Below are positions 11,801 through 24,600 of a stretch of DNA of 64,000 bases, one piece after another (position 1 is the first letter of the stretch; each line of letters starts with the position of its first letter). A program made the translations under genes and the position numbers. The stretch spans positions 1,721,940-1,785,939 of the forward strand of contig VCAZ01000036.1 in the NCBI GenBank assembly GCA_005784505.1, in the 5' to 3' direction. Under the pieces are notes generated by a model. That model did no database searches. It was not told the DNA's origin and saw only the letters and a list, made by a program, of their open reading frames with translations. The stretch comes from Bagarius yarrelli (taxonomy: Eukaryota; Chordata; Actinopteri; Siluriformes; Sisoridae).

Positions 11801-12722
11801 ATATAGGTGGTTGCCAGATATCAGAAATGTAAATGTGCATATGCGTATGTGTATCTTAATATATGCTGTCTATTTGTGTGTTGCTTATATTCAGGCCAAA
11901 AGAATGAGTCTATAGTGTAAACAGCTTTTGTTGCTTGTTATTGATTTTTCACTAACAGGTTGAAAGGGTGATGTAAGTCCTCAGATTTCTCTCTGACTTG
12001 TTTAGGAGTCTCTGGAACACAATGATGTGGAAATCTGTGCATTAGATTTGATGTACTGCTTATTATTATTATAGTTTGTAATATAGGTTATGGGCATGTT
12101 GTTTTATTGTATTAATTCATTAAGGCTTTACTCTGATGACCCTTGTGCCTTTCCATTATGGCTATACAGTGAATTGCGCAGATGAAAAGCTTTAGTATAA
12201 TATATTTATTATAACACTGCTCATAATATGCTACAGTAAACCTACGACGTTGTTATGTAACGCCGTGGCGTCATTTTGCACTTCAGATCTTATTGCATAA
12301 AGGCTGATTGACATGACTTACTCGGAATTCCGTGGACCGGTCCGACAAATCTGTGGCACCAGGGACCGGCAGCGCGTGTCCGTGTCCGCGTCCTCGGTTG
12401 ATGAATCCATGCTTGCGTTGCTGGGCACGGCAGGTACGAGCTGCATGTCTTGTGGTGAGTGGCGCTCGGTTTGAGGAGGAGGCGTCCCATCCCTGTTGAC
12501 CAAAGCGGTGGAGGTGCGATGGTGCGAAAGTGGCCGCGGGGGATGCCGGTGTGTGGCCTCGTGGAGCCGCAGGTTTTCTCCAGCCAGCTCTTTTAACTTG
12601 CGCTCGAGCGTGTCAATACGACGCCGTTGGGTCTGAATGAGGCCCTGCTGGTTCTGCACGATGGTCGTCAGCTCCTTCAGGTAGAGCACCGCCTGGAGAG
12701 GGTTCTCCAACAGGCTCGACAT
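8823..12722 (-). CDS. iqsec3: iqsec3, N-terminal part (IQ motif and SEC7 domain ArfGEF 3)
   Basis: Family knowledge: IQSEC3 is a SEC7-domain exchange factor for ARF GTPases, found in the inhibitory postsynaptic density, where it binds gephyrin. Seen: exon 1 is 12322-12722 and exon 2 is 8823-8897, both minus strand. I chose the ATG at 12722-12720 because the protein then begins MSSLLENPLQAVLYLKELTT, very like the mammalian start. An in-frame upstream ATG at 12779 would add 19 residues. Residues about 8-55 form a predicted coiled coil (QNQQGLIQTQRRRIDTLERK). Exon 1 ends with donor GTAAGT, phase 2. About 158 codons are visible; the IQ, SEC7 and PH domains are not in the window. The gene is head-to-head with washc1. 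IQSEC1 and IQSEC2 are less likely because of the TVLHQFCCPA block. Confidence 0.88.
8985..9157 (+). repeat. tRNA-derived SINE
   Basis: Forward copy: GGCTCAATGGTTAGGGTGTTGG, a B-box-like GGGTTCGATATCC, CAGCACCAAC, TTAACCCCCAATGG, and the core TGTAAGACGCTCTGGATAA ending AAATGTAATA. Confidence 0.8.
9551..9742 (+). repeat. tRNA-derived SINE
   Basis: Forward copy: GGTTGGCTCAATGGTTAAGG, TTTGGTTCCCAGCACCAC, GGCCCCTAGAAAAGGCCC, and GCTCTGGATAAGAGTCTGC with an AAAATGTAAA tail. It follows a short ATC/ATAATA simple repeat. Confidence 0.75.
9743..11177. other. iqsec3 intron 1, unremarkable AT-rich stretch
   Basis: No exon, RNA gene or clear element is visible here. Only a (GT)n microsatellite at 10049-10072 and short A/T runs stand out. 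Confidence 0.5.
10049..10072. repeat. (GT)12 microsatellite
   Basis: Uninterrupted GT dinucleotide run. Confidence 0.95.
11178..11490. repeat. CTCA-rich tetranucleotide array
   Basis: Imperfect (CTCA)n with CTCT and TTAC variants for about 310 bp. It resembles in composition the much larger array in the ddx11 intron at 38.4-41.3 kb. Confidence 0.9.
11539..11740 (+). repeat. tRNA-derived SINE
   Basis: Forward copy: GGTGGTAGTCTAGTGGTTAA, GATTGATTCCCAGTGCTACC, then AACCACCAATTGTTCAGTTG, the core TGTAATTCGCTCTGG, GGGCGTCTGCCAAATGCTG and three ATGTAA tail repeats. Confidence 0.85.
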
Positions 12723-12785
12723 GCTGCTGGGCGGAGAGGCGCGCACAGGCGACAGAACGGAATCTGGTTGTGCGCGCAACTGGAC

Positions 12786-12856
12786 AGAGTGAGAGAGAGA
12801 AAGAAATTACGAGAGAGAGAGAGAGAAAAAAGAGAGAGAGAGTGAGAGAGAGAAAC
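12786..12856. repeat. GA-rich tract upstream of the iqsec3 start codon
   Basis: A (GAGA)n purine run on the plus strand, CT on the iqsec3 sense strand. It lies about 65-135 bp upstream of the chosen iqsec3 ATG, in the likely 5' UTR or promoter. Open frames in it are artefacts. Confidence 0.85.
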
Positions 12857-14160
12857 TCCCGCCTCCGGATGGGCGAGATGGTGCTGATGCGAGGACGTCA
12901 AAACATAAGCACTCGAGGGGGCGGAGTTTTAGTAGTGACGCATGACGCACGTATAGGGCGCTTAGAAAGGGTTAGATCTGTGATCATAAAATTCTTCTTG
13001 AACTGACAGTCTGCCGTTTCCTCACATCACTGAATTCATCACTATATGAAACGAATTATTCTCTTTTTTGTCCCAAGGAAAAAAACACAGACATACAGTA
13101 CATATGGAGTTTGTAAAGAAAGTTTTAGAATATAAAAGCATGGCATAAAGGGATATAAACCCACATATATATAGAATACTTAACCATGACCACACGGCCA
13201 TTCTTTAAGTACAGGTGACCATAAGGTGGACACGATTTTGCCATATAGGCTGTGAAGCTGGACATCCTTTGTTGGACATCCTGGATCAACATTTTAATCA
13301 ACCATTCATAACACATCTGATGTCATCAGTGTGTACTGACCAAACCCGCCTTAATCCATCTTTGAATCTTTCCCTACTTGTAAATGTAATCTTATAAATG
13401 TATTTATTAAATAAAAATCACCTAAATGACATATGTAATACATCACATGCTGTACTGAACAATTGCAGACAACATGTATGTGCAGTTTAGCTCATGTGTG
13501 AGAAAATGTATTTAGGTGTGTATCCATAAATAAAAAGTAAATTCACCCCCTCCCCCAATGTACTTTTATACAAATCTGGCTTGTTATTGTGAAATTTGGA
13601 AAGGTTGTGATGTAATAAAATAATTTTAAACCCTGTTTTATAGTAAGAATGTTGCTCTATTGCGGTTCTACAGATTCACGGTGAATTTTACATTTTACAT
13701 TTAATTGTTAATGAGTGATTCTAAGATTCAAGTTCGTTAATGTTTATTTTAATATAGTTGGTCCCAAAAATGGATTGACGGTTATGATTGGTTGATTAAA
13801 ATGCTGATTTAGGATCAGAATCACATCCTACTTAGGGAAAATCATGTGCATCGGGATGGTAATTATTCTTTAGTTGTCAAAAAGGCTATGATCAGTTAAA
13901 AAACCTCTTTTTTATTATTATTATTATTATTTTATTTTTTTTTAGATTTTTTAACTCAAAATGTAAAATAGGTTTTTATTAATAATACTAATAAGAAATC
14001 ACTATCAGAAGTACAATTGTTATAAGATTCTAGAAATACATTTTCGATAGGATATAATAAATTTAAACAAATTTTAAATAAAGCTTTTGTCGAAATAAAG
14101 TTAATATAGTTTGTTAAACAATAACGAATCTGTCGTCGCGAATCATCCGGCAGTTATTTT
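12857..14160. promoter_or_regulatory. iqsec3-washc1 head-to-head intergenic region
   Basis: About 1.3-1.5 kb separates the divergent iqsec3 and washc1 first exons. The part nearest iqsec3 (12860-12960) is GC-richer, with TGACGCATGACGCAC. Then it is AT-rich, with a short (TTA)n run at about 13910-13930. No gene is seen. That it serves as shared promoter DNA is inferred from gene positions. Confidence 0.45.
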
Positions 14161-14288
14161 CTTCTGTCATGTGACAATAAGACGCGGAAGTGTGATGGAA
14201 GCCCTGTGCAGCTTCTACATTCTCTAACGCAGGACAAGAAAGTCTTGTTTTAAAGTTTAAATTTTGCTTTTTTTTTTTAAATCGGCAG
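14161..14288 (+). promoter_or_regulatory. washc1: Probable washc1 promoter and non-coding exon 1
   Basis: The stretch has TCATGTGAC (an E-box like the CLEAR/USF type) and GCGGAAG (an ETS-like site), followed by a transcribed-looking segment that ends at ATCGGCAG with donor GTAAGT at 14289. The first coding exon (15760) begins one base before its ATG with a splice acceptor, so a non-coding 5' exon must exist upstream, and this is the best candidate. The exact transcription start is not visible. Confidence 0.5.
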
Positions 14289-14829
14289 GTAAGTTTTTTC
14301 CAACATGTTTTATTTGGTAAATAATTGTAGCGTTTGTATTAAAGAAGTAATGGCGTTCGGTTAGGTTTAGCTGAGTTAGCACGGTTGTCAAGCACATTTT
14401 AATACATGAATACATTTTAATAAATCCATTAATACAAAGTTAGTAAGATATGTGTGATAATGCTCGTTTCCGGGTTAGTGTAGATCTGTTGTGACGTAAT
14501 TCTAGGAGAGGCGTCGTCATTGTCGTCATTGTTGTTGTTGTTGTTGATGATAAAGTTAAACAAATTGTTATAATACCTTTTTTTTTTTAACAAATATCAC
14601 ATTTTTTTATCAATTACTTAGAAATACACAAGCTGAGTTTTATTCTAAACGAAAGAGAAAATTATAAGTACAAATAATTTTTTTCATCTCTAATTTTAGG
14701 AGCATCTTTAATATAATTGACATTTAAATTTGTCTCATGTTTAACATGTGATGTTCAACAGCTGCGAGGAAAACCATTGCCATTGTCATTTCTCACTTAA
14801 ATTCAATTAATTTGTGTTCGTTAGAAATG

Positions 14830-15755
14830 TCGTTTCTGATGATATGATGGGGAGGAGAATGATGAGGATTAATATAAGGATGAGTGTGATGACAGGCGAT
14901 GATAAGGTGGAGTTGTGTTGTGTGTAATGGTGTTTGTGATGAGGATGGCAAGGTGGAGAAGGTGTGTGATGAAGATGATGTGTGTGATGGGGGATAAGGT
15001 AGTGGGCAATAGTGTGTATATAATGAATAATGATGGGGATGATGATTAGGTTGTGTGTAATGATGTGTGATGAGGATGGTGATGTGGAGAATGATGTGTG
15101 TAATGAAGATGAGGATGATGTGTGATGAGGAGGATGAGGTAGTGACGATAGTGTGTGGATAATGATGAGAGGGAGGATGATTAGGATGTGTGTGATGAAG
15201 ATAAAAATGATGTGTGTGATGAAGATAAAAATGATGTGTGTGATGAGAAGGATGAGGTAGTGGACGATGGTGTGTATATAATGGATAATGATGAGAGGAA
15301 GGATGATGATTAGGTTGTGTCTAATAATGTGTGTGATGAGGATAGTGAGGTGGAGAATGATCTGTGATGAGGAAGATGTGTGTGATGAGGATGATGAGGT
15401 AGTGGTTGATAGTGTATATAATGTATAATGGTGAGAGGGAGGATGATGATTAAGTTGTGTGATAAAGATGGTGATGTAAAGAACGAGTGTGTGATGAAGA
15501 TGATGTGGACATGGTTGTGGTATATATGGATCTGATGTAATGTGTATGAGAGTGAGTGATGATATGATGAGGAAGATGTGTGTGATGAGGATGATGAGGT
15601 AGTGGTTGATAGTGTATATATGTCTATGATATGTATGTGATGATGATAAGGATGAGACCTGTGTGATGAAGATGATGTATGATAGTAGCGAATGCTGCGG
15701 TTGCTGACAATAGTGAAGATAATAATGATGAAGATGATGATGTGTATATGTGTGT
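14830..15755 (+). repeat. GATG/TGTGTGATG minisatellite in washc1 intron 1
   Basis: About 900 bp of imperfect repeats built from GATGAGGATGATG and TGTGTGATGAAGATG phrases, in higher-order units of roughly 60-130 bp (GATGAGGTAGTG and GATAGTGTGTATATAATG recur). It runs right up to the washc1 coding-exon acceptor. A 346-codon minus-strand open frame across it, rich in His, Ile and Ser, is a periodicity artefact. Confidence 0.85.
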
Positions 15756-15760
15756 GTAGG

Positions 15761-17429
15761 ATGACTCAGAAGCACCACCTCGAGGGTCAGGTCTATTCTG
15801 TGCCACTGATCCAGCAGGATCTGAGGAGGGAGGAGGCCGTGCAGCAAATTGCTGATGCTTTGCAGTATCTGGAAAGTATCTCCACAGATATCTTCAGCAG
15901 GTAATTAACTGTTACTGCAGAGTGAAACTCAAACGCCTGAGAGCGCTGATCATGTGACATGGAAGAGTTGCTGTAGTTTTAAGATTAGTGATCTCCATCA
16001 GTGTAAAAGCAAGAAAGAGGAGTGAGTGTGTTAATACCAGATTTATTATCATTGATATGATTAATTTCTTACACACACCCATCCATCTATCCATCCATCT
16101 ATCCATAAACTCAAACATCTTCCCTTTCTATTGCACCATACAATTAAAGTCTGTCTGTCTGACGGGAAGTGTCTGTGAACAGCAGTTTTTTAGTCTTGCC
16201 ACAGATGCTCAATGAGATTTAGGTCTGGACTTTAACTGGGCCAATCTAACACATGAATAGGCTTTGATCCAAATCATTCCATTGTAGCTCTGGATGTATT
16301 TTTAGAGTCATTGTCCTTCTGGAAGGTAAATCTCCTTCCCAGTCTCAAGTCTTTAGCGGCCTCCAACAGGTTTTCTTTCAGGATTGCCCTGTATTTAGCG
16401 CCATCTTTTTTATTATCAACTCTGACCAGCTTCCCTGTCCTTGCTGAAGAAAAGCATCCCCACAGCATGATGCTGCAACCAATGTGGTGCAGTGGGTTCA
16501 GGGTGATGAGCAGTGTGACTTTTGCACCACACATAACGCTTTGCATTTAGGCCAAAAAGTTTAACTTTGGTCTCATCTGACCAGAGCACCTTTTTCCACA
16601 TGTTTGCTGTGTCCCCTACATGACAAACTGCAAACAGGACGTCTTATTTATTTCTTCCATAAAGGCCAGATTTGTGGAGTACACAAGATTGGAGTAGATT
16701 CTTCCACCTGAGCTGTGGATTAAACATGGGCCTCCTGGCTGCTTCTTTGACCAGTCCTCTCCTTGCTCTGTCTGTCAGTTTTGGTGGACGGCCATGTCTT
16801 TGTAGGTTTGCAGTTGTGGCATACTTTTTCCATTTTTGGATGATGGATAAAACAGTGCTCCTTAAGATGTTTAAAGCTTGGGATATTTTTTTTTTATAAC
16901 CTAACCCTGCTTTAAACTTTTCCACAACTTTATCCCTGACCTGTCTGGTGATTTCCTTTGTGTCTTCATGATGCTGTTTGTTCACTAATGTTCTCTAACA
17001 AACCACCGAGGTCTTCACAGAGCAGGTGTATTTATACTGAGACTAAATTACACACAGGTGGACTCTATTAACTAATAAGGTGACTTCTGAAAGCAGTTGA
17101 TTGCACTGGATTTTATTTGGAGGTACAGGGGGGGCTAAATACAATTACGCACCACACTTTAGATTTTTATTTGCTTCAGATGTTAAAAACCGTATATATC
17201 ATTTTCTTTCCACTTCACAATTATGTTCTACTTTGTGTTGGTCTGTTACATTAAAATGTCAATAAAATACATTCAAGTTTGGGGTTGTAAAGTGACAAAA
17301 TGTGAAAAAGTTCAAGGGGTATGAGGACTTTCTCAAGGCAATCTGTCTGTCTGTCTGTCTGTCTGTTTGTTTATCTATTTCTGTCTATCTAATCAGTTGG
17401 CAGTAACTTTCTCTTTTGACCGTTTCATG

Positions 17430-17505
<76 letters not shown>

Positions 17506-18615
17506 TTTTGCTATTTATTTAAACCAATTTTTTGTTTCCCAAATTGATTTTAAAGCTGTAACAAAACCTTTTATTTATTTTTCTCTTTTATTTTAACAGG
17601 AAATGAAAGTACACCAGTTCAGTTAATAGTGAAACTCTTGGCATTGAAAGAACAGCATTTCAGTCAATCAGTTAAAAAATGTCAAATTTATAATGGTGGA
17701 TATGAAAACCAAATGTTTTAACATATAACTAACTGCCCCAGTCAAACTGCCCCAGTCAGACTGCACGAGAAGCTTTATTATTATTATTATTATGTGCACA
17801 AACCATATGGAAATTTTAGTCATTAATTATTTTCTCTTTCCTCTCATCCCAGCATGTGCTAATGAGAGATATATTTAACCTGCACGTGATCGCTGACGTG
17901 TGTTTACTAATGGGTTAAAAAAAAAGATGGTTGAAATTAAATCGTTCCCGTCTTTTTAAAATAAGAGATATATATTTTGAAATAAATTAATAGAACTAGA
18001 GCAAAAAAAGGAAAAGGTGTGTGATAAGTAAGTGAAAGATTTGTTGTGTGTCTTTGTGTGTCTGTAGGTCTTTCTAAGTGCTTAGATATTTTAACATCAG
18101 CTGTAGAAATAGAAAAACCAGCCGTAAGTTACCATGACAACATGGTGGAGGAGAGACAGTTTGGTGTGTATGTGTGTGTGTGTGAGTGAAGACAACTGCT
18201 GGTTTTCTGGGTCAGCTCCATTAGGATGCACTCTTCTTTTTCTCTCTTAATTTCAGCTTATTACCCTTTTCACCAGGCAGCAGAGTGTACTTAAGGTGTG
18301 TGTGTGTGTGTGTGTACATGCACAGGCTTTGCTGTACCTGTATATGTGTTTTGTATATTATGGGATGGAGAATACATTATAGCATCATTATGGTCTCTCT
18401 CTCTCTCTCTCTCGCTCCATCTATCTATGTATCTATTTATCTCTTTCTTTCACTCACACACACACACACACTCGGGTAATTGAGTGTATTGTTTCTGCAG
18501 GGTGTCTCAGAGGGTGGAGACGAACCGCTCTCACCTTCAGGCCGTCACAGACCGCATTAAACTGGCTCAAGCACGAGTCCACAAGATTAAAGGAAGCAAG
18601 AAAGCCACCAAGGTG

Positions 18616-18646
<31 letters not shown>

Positions 18647-21600
18647 TTGCTTAATACCTGCTTAATTCTATCCCCTGATTAGCCAGGAAGTGTGTATGTA
18701 TTAGGTTTAGTAGTTTAATCGCAGCTCTGGCAGGAAATTTGTCTGTAATATTAATCACACGTTGAAAATCAACATCTTAAATAATCACTGACACATACAG
18801 CACAGGGAAATCAATGCAGGCTTAGAAAGCTGGTGTCACAGTGCGAGACGTGACCCCCTAATTTACATTTCTGGCATTTAGCGGACTCTCTTATCCAAAT
18901 TCATCTCATTTTTTTTTCATCCATATGAGCAGCTGAGAGTTAAGGGGCCTCACTCAAGGGCTGCTCGGTGGTGCTGGGAATTGAACCAATAATCTTCTGA
19001 TCAGCAGGTTCAAATCTCTAATCTTTTAACCAACAGTCCAAATCGGAAACAGCTTAAGCCTTTATATTAATGATTAGGTTTGCGTTTCCATAGTAACACA
19101 GGGGAATTTTTTATCCCTAGAGGAATAAAATGGTTCCAGTGTAAATGATATAAAGCAGTTTCAGACTAGACTATCAAATTAATTTCTGGCGTTTATCAAT
19201 CACCTTTATCCAAAATGACTTACATTAATTCTATTTTAAATCACCTGAGCAATTGAGGGTTAAAGGCCTTGCTCAGGGACCCGGCAGTGGCAGTGCTGGA
19301 AATTAAACATACTGTCTTCCGATTAGCAGTCGAACACCAAATCGACACTTTTCATGTGGACTGCATGGTATATTGGTATTTTCATTAAACGTTTGCGATA
19401 AATAAGCAATTTAGTATTTCAAATAATATCGTATGGCCAAAGTTTGAGGTCGATGCGGATAGTAAAATATTTGGCACATTGATGTTAGCCGCAGTATTTT
19501 TATAGCGAGCTAATATTGAGAATCCAGACGAACCCGCAGCTGTAGACGATTTTAGTGCCAAAACCAAGACGCACCTGAAAAATTTGCCAGTATTTCAGTT
19601 TTAAAACAGACAAACACATGCAGACTCAAGTTCTATGTACAGCATGGAAATCTCGAGTAGCCACATACTACAAATCTTTACAGTCACCAAAAATCCAAGC
19701 ACAATCAGTCTCCGTTACACTCGGCAGAAAGATCGACAAACAGAAACATATGTTGGTTATATAACATTTTAAAATATTGTATCGCATATAACATTATTTA
19801 TATTTATCATTATTTATAATGGGTAGACATGTTACTTCATTATTATCGCAGGTTTAAAATAGAAGTCTTGAATAGTCACATATATTACGGCACCGGGAAA
19901 ATCTGTTTTTCTCATTACCCCGGCTTGGAAAGTTGATGTCCCACTGCAGGGTCAGCCATTATAGTGTCCCCCTGGAGCAGGAAGAAGGTTAAGGGCCCAA
20001 AAGTGTTAGCTTTGTGTTGCTGAGGGATTTTTTCGTATCGATACATATTTAATGTAATAACTTTAAAATATTAAAATTAAAATATCGATAAACTATTGTG
20101 AGAAAAAAAATATTGCGATAGGAGGCTGTATCGATATTTTCCCACAGTCCTATTGAAAACAATTAAGGTTTGTGTGTGTGTGTGTTTAGGTGTTTTCCAG
20201 TGCGAAATACCCTGCTCCTGAGAAACTCCAGGATTATTCCTCCATATTCGTGGGTGCTACAGATCCAGCATCTCAGAAACGTCCTCGCCACAAAATTCAG
20301 AGCAAGCTCCGCCCCCTGGATGACAAGGTCTTACAGGTGAGAGAGGTTTTTTTTTTTTTTTTTTTTTACCAGACACAGTCACTCTTTTGTGAATTTCACT
20401 CTGTGGGTCTGTTTATTACATATTTGACTTTAGTTCCACGTCTTTGCTAAATGTTTGGATTGATTTTATATGCAAACATTTTATCCTAGAGTTGGAAAAT
20501 TGGTAGAATTGCTCATATTTTTGGGTGGCTGAAAAGGATTATCTGCATTTACAGTATTTTTTTATAGTAATATTTGCATCGCAATACAAATTTTTGCCTC
20601 AAGAACTTGTTTACCTCCTGAACGAATCGATTTCAGATTCAGAGGTTGGGATGTGGTTTTGATAATGAAATCAGTTCTTCATGCCTATATTCTTGTGTGT
20701 GACAGGAGAAGTTGTCATACTTTTCCGTGTGTGTGAACACTAAAAAATGCTCGGAGAACGAGACTGAGGAAGGGCTGGGGAGTCTGCCGAGAAACATCAG
20801 CTCAGTCAGCTCTCTACTGCTTTTTAACACCACAGAGAACCTGTAAGTCTACGCACACATACAGAGGTGGCAAAAATGATTAAAAACATTAGTAAACAAT
20901 TTCGACGTTCATTTTAGTCACCACTGTACCGGATACATACACACACACGCAAACATATACACAGATTGTCATACTTGCCAAATCTTTTGTGAACAGGGTT
21001 GTAAAGAGGGTTGAAACTTTCCATGGGAACTTTTGAAAATATAGTCAGGTCATATCACCTTTATTTATACAGCGCTTATAACAACAGAAATTGTAACAGT
21101 AGAATATATATTCGTAACATTTGGGAAAATTGTATATACATTTTATATACAAACAAATACAAATAATTTTGTTTGGTTATAATGTTGTGGTTGACGTAGC
21201 AAACTCATACACATTAAAAAAAAAAAAAATGTTGACAGAAAATCTCTAAATGTTTGCTTAAGCAGTGTATTTGTTTTTTATAATAGTATAATTTTGTTGC
21301 GCAATGGCTTTAACACAGCACAACAAAGTTTTAAATAATTAAAGCGAAGGGTAAGAAAAGTGGTGGCTCATGATTAAGGTGTTGGACTACCAACTGGAAG
21401 ATTGTGGGTTCGATTACCAGCTCCACCAAGCCACCACTGCTGGGTCCGTGAGCAAGGCCCTTAACCCTCCATTGCTAAGTTGTATAAAAAAGAGATAAAT
21501 GTAAGTTGCTCTGGATAAGGACGCCTACCAGATCCTGTAAATGTAAATGTAATATTTACTTAATACTGTAATAATTTACATTAATACTGACTGAGATGAA

Positions 21601-24600
21601 CATAGTTTGTGTATGTTAGACGTGGAAACGTGTACTACATTTATATTCCCTGTTACAGGCTAACCTACACTACTGAAAATTCCCAGTTTATTTCCTATGG
21701 AAGATTTCCAGCCTTAAAAAAAAGAACTCTTGTGAATATGTAAAATTATATATCTGATGTAAAGATTACTTTTGTACACCAGTTTCTTTCTCCTGTTTCC
21801 AGTTATAAGAAGTATGTGTTTCTCGATCCTCTGGCCGGAGTCGTCACTAAAACCCACAACACGCTGGAGACGGAGAAAGAGGAAAAGCCGTTCGACGCGC
21901 CGCTATCCATTACGAAACGAGAGCAACTAGAGAGACAGGTGAGCATCTAGGGAAAGTGGAAGCTTGGTGGTTAAGGTGTTATACTGCTGATCAAAAGGTT
22001 CAATGTAATGGTTGATTTTTCAGCATCACCAAGCTGCCACTGTTGGGGCCCTAGAGCAAGGCCCTTAAACCTAAACTGCTCAGTTAGATAAAAAAATAAG
22101 ATAAATGTAAGTGGCTCTGGATGAGGACGTCTGCCAAATGACAGAAATGTAAGTTGTCAGGTGAGCCGTTATGTGTAGTCAGTTTAATTGTAGCGATGAC
22201 GATGATGTAATTGCTTTTATAAATTCATTAAAAAGGTTGATTTAAAGGGTTAGGTTGGCCGTGTGCCTTTATTTTTTGACCACCGCTTTTATATCTAGTT
22301 TACCTAACCCAGGTTTTACACTCTGTGATTCTGGCCATGATTTAACGATTTGACGTCATGATCGTTTTTTTCCTCTGATGAAATTCTGAGCAGTTTCAGA
22401 AAATTTCAGAGTCTTTCCTGCAGTGTGACGTCTTCTATGATAACTGCCAAACCGAGAACCAATAGAAGCGCCGCACCTGATCAGCGTGACAACTGCAAAC
22501 CACCTTAGAAAAACGTAGAAACGCGTCCGGTGGACAGAACAGCAAGAAGAGAAACTTACTGAGTTTTGAAGGGAAAAGGAGTGTCTGTATGACGTGTCGT
22601 TGCTGCTGTTTGTTTGCTGCTAGCTACTGTTTAGCGAGAGAACGCAGGTTACTGAATATCTCATGGATCAATGATGTAAATCTCCTGACAAGTCTTTTTT
22701 TCGTGGGTCTTTTTGATGTGTTTTGCGGTACGAGTCCCTGTTGCAATTGTTACCATGGAAACGACAGCGTTATAGGACACGCACATTAATACAGTATTAA
22801 ACTTTCCACTATCTAAAATCAAAATTTCAGTCATTTATTTCTACTCATTTCATTTTCCTTCTCTTAGACTGCTGAGAATTATTTCTACGTACCTGACCTG
22901 GGGCAAGTGCCCGAGATAGATGTGCCCTCTTATCTTCCCGACCTGCCCGGCATCGCCGATGACCTCATGTACAACGCTGACCTCGGCCCAGGTTTCGCCC
23001 CTTCCGGTGCCGGCAATGTGTCCATGCCGGAGCTGCCCTCTTTTGGCACCGAACACGAAGAAGGTAAATGACTCGGAGAGGAAAATGGATCTAAGACGTC
23101 TTTTCTGACAAAAGTTGATTGTTTTTTTTTGTTTTTTTATTTCAGGCTCCCACTTTCGATCGGAGGCTCCTCCTCCACCCCCACCTCCTCCTCCACCCCC
23201 TCCTCCAGAGTCTCCGCAGGTTATAGCTCCTCCCCTTGGAGCTCCTCTAACCCCGCCACCTCCTCCTCCACCACCACCTTCCGCTATCCCAGATGACACA
23301 GGTGGTAGAGGTCAGGCTCCACTCACAGGTAAGCTCAAGAAAATTCCGAAATCATGTACTACATTGTATGAATGAAATTCCGCCATTTTGATTATGACAC
23401 GTAACATACGACATTGTACGACATACAACAAGTGCGAAATTAGAGTTGTGCAGTTTATCTACAAGAAACAAGTCGCCACTTTGCACAAGATGACAAGTCG
23501 TCTCTCCCGGGGGATTATGGGATAGTAAAGTGTACATCGTATGAATACTTCAAAATCCAGGCAGGAGTAATGGATTAGCCGGGAACTTTTACCTAGTAAG
23601 GAAGGGTGGGTCAATGGGTGGGTCTGAGTAGGATATGCCCCGCCCACAGGATATGCCCCGCCACAGCTATTTGTCCATTTCTTAATAATGCAGGGCGAGA
23701 TTAGATACTGTATGACATCACATACAACAAATATGTGCTTTGATAGAACCTTTAGATAACATTTGAGTTTTAAATGAACTTGTCACATGAAATCTTTGCC
23801 CCCTTTTCCACATTTTATAATACTACAATCTAAAACTCTTGAACTAATACAAAAACATAGTTGCTGTTGATATGATGCAGGTTTAATAGCATGTTACTTT
23901 ACCATTACTACCTTGTGTTAAAGTTTACGGAGAGTAATTAACTATGCAAATCACTCTACAGCAGGGCTGCTGCACCGATACTATTTTTTAAAGACAGATT
24001 ACGAGTAACGATTTTCATAGTACTCGCCGATATTGATACTGATACCTGTACTATTCTGGGATGTGGGATTATTTCATGGCTCACTGGTTTTCTCTCTCTC
24101 TCTCTCTCTCTCTCATTTCTTGCAAAGGTTTGCTCCAGGGTCGGTTGGCACGTTGGTTGCTAGGGGCAAATTCTCTGTGCTCACTTCTTTTAATTTCAGA
24201 TGTCATCAGATTTGTACCTCTTGATATATTTGCGGAACCAAGTTTGCAATGTGTGGGTTGTTAATTTCCACACTGTTGAGGCAGAGTTTTCGTGTGCGGC
24301 ACTACTTCACAGTTACCCTGCATATTTATTGTTTAAAAGGTCTAACTTTTTTGGTTTTTCTTCACAAAAGCTACACACAACTGATCTTTCACTTTGTGTG
24401 TGTGTCTGGTTAGGCACAGTAAAAGGTGCCCCTACAGAGGTTCTGCAGCCGTCGGACGGACGAGCCAGCTTACTGGAGTCTATTCGTAACGCAGGCGGCA
24501 TCGGTAAAGCCAAACTGCGCAATGTCAAAGAGCGAAAGATGGAGAAGAAGAAGCAGAAGGAGCAGGAGCAAGGTCAGAGAAGAGAACCGAAGACACGGCA

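Noticed and set aside
14807..15847. A 346-codon minus-strand open frame
   Set aside because: It is a His/Ile/Ser/Leu repeat produced by the GATG minisatellite, and it overlaps the first coding exon of washc1 in antisense.
18838..19040. tRNA genes suggested by the A/B-box-like SINE heads here and elsewhere
   Set aside because: Each tRNA-like part is joined to the SINE core and tail, and none folds as a clean cloverleaf by eye, so these are SINE promoters and not functional tRNA genes.
22850..23299. A 149-codon glycine-rich minus-strand frame
   Set aside because: It is the antisense of the washc1 proline-rich exons 6 and 7; polyproline codons read backwards give polyglycine.
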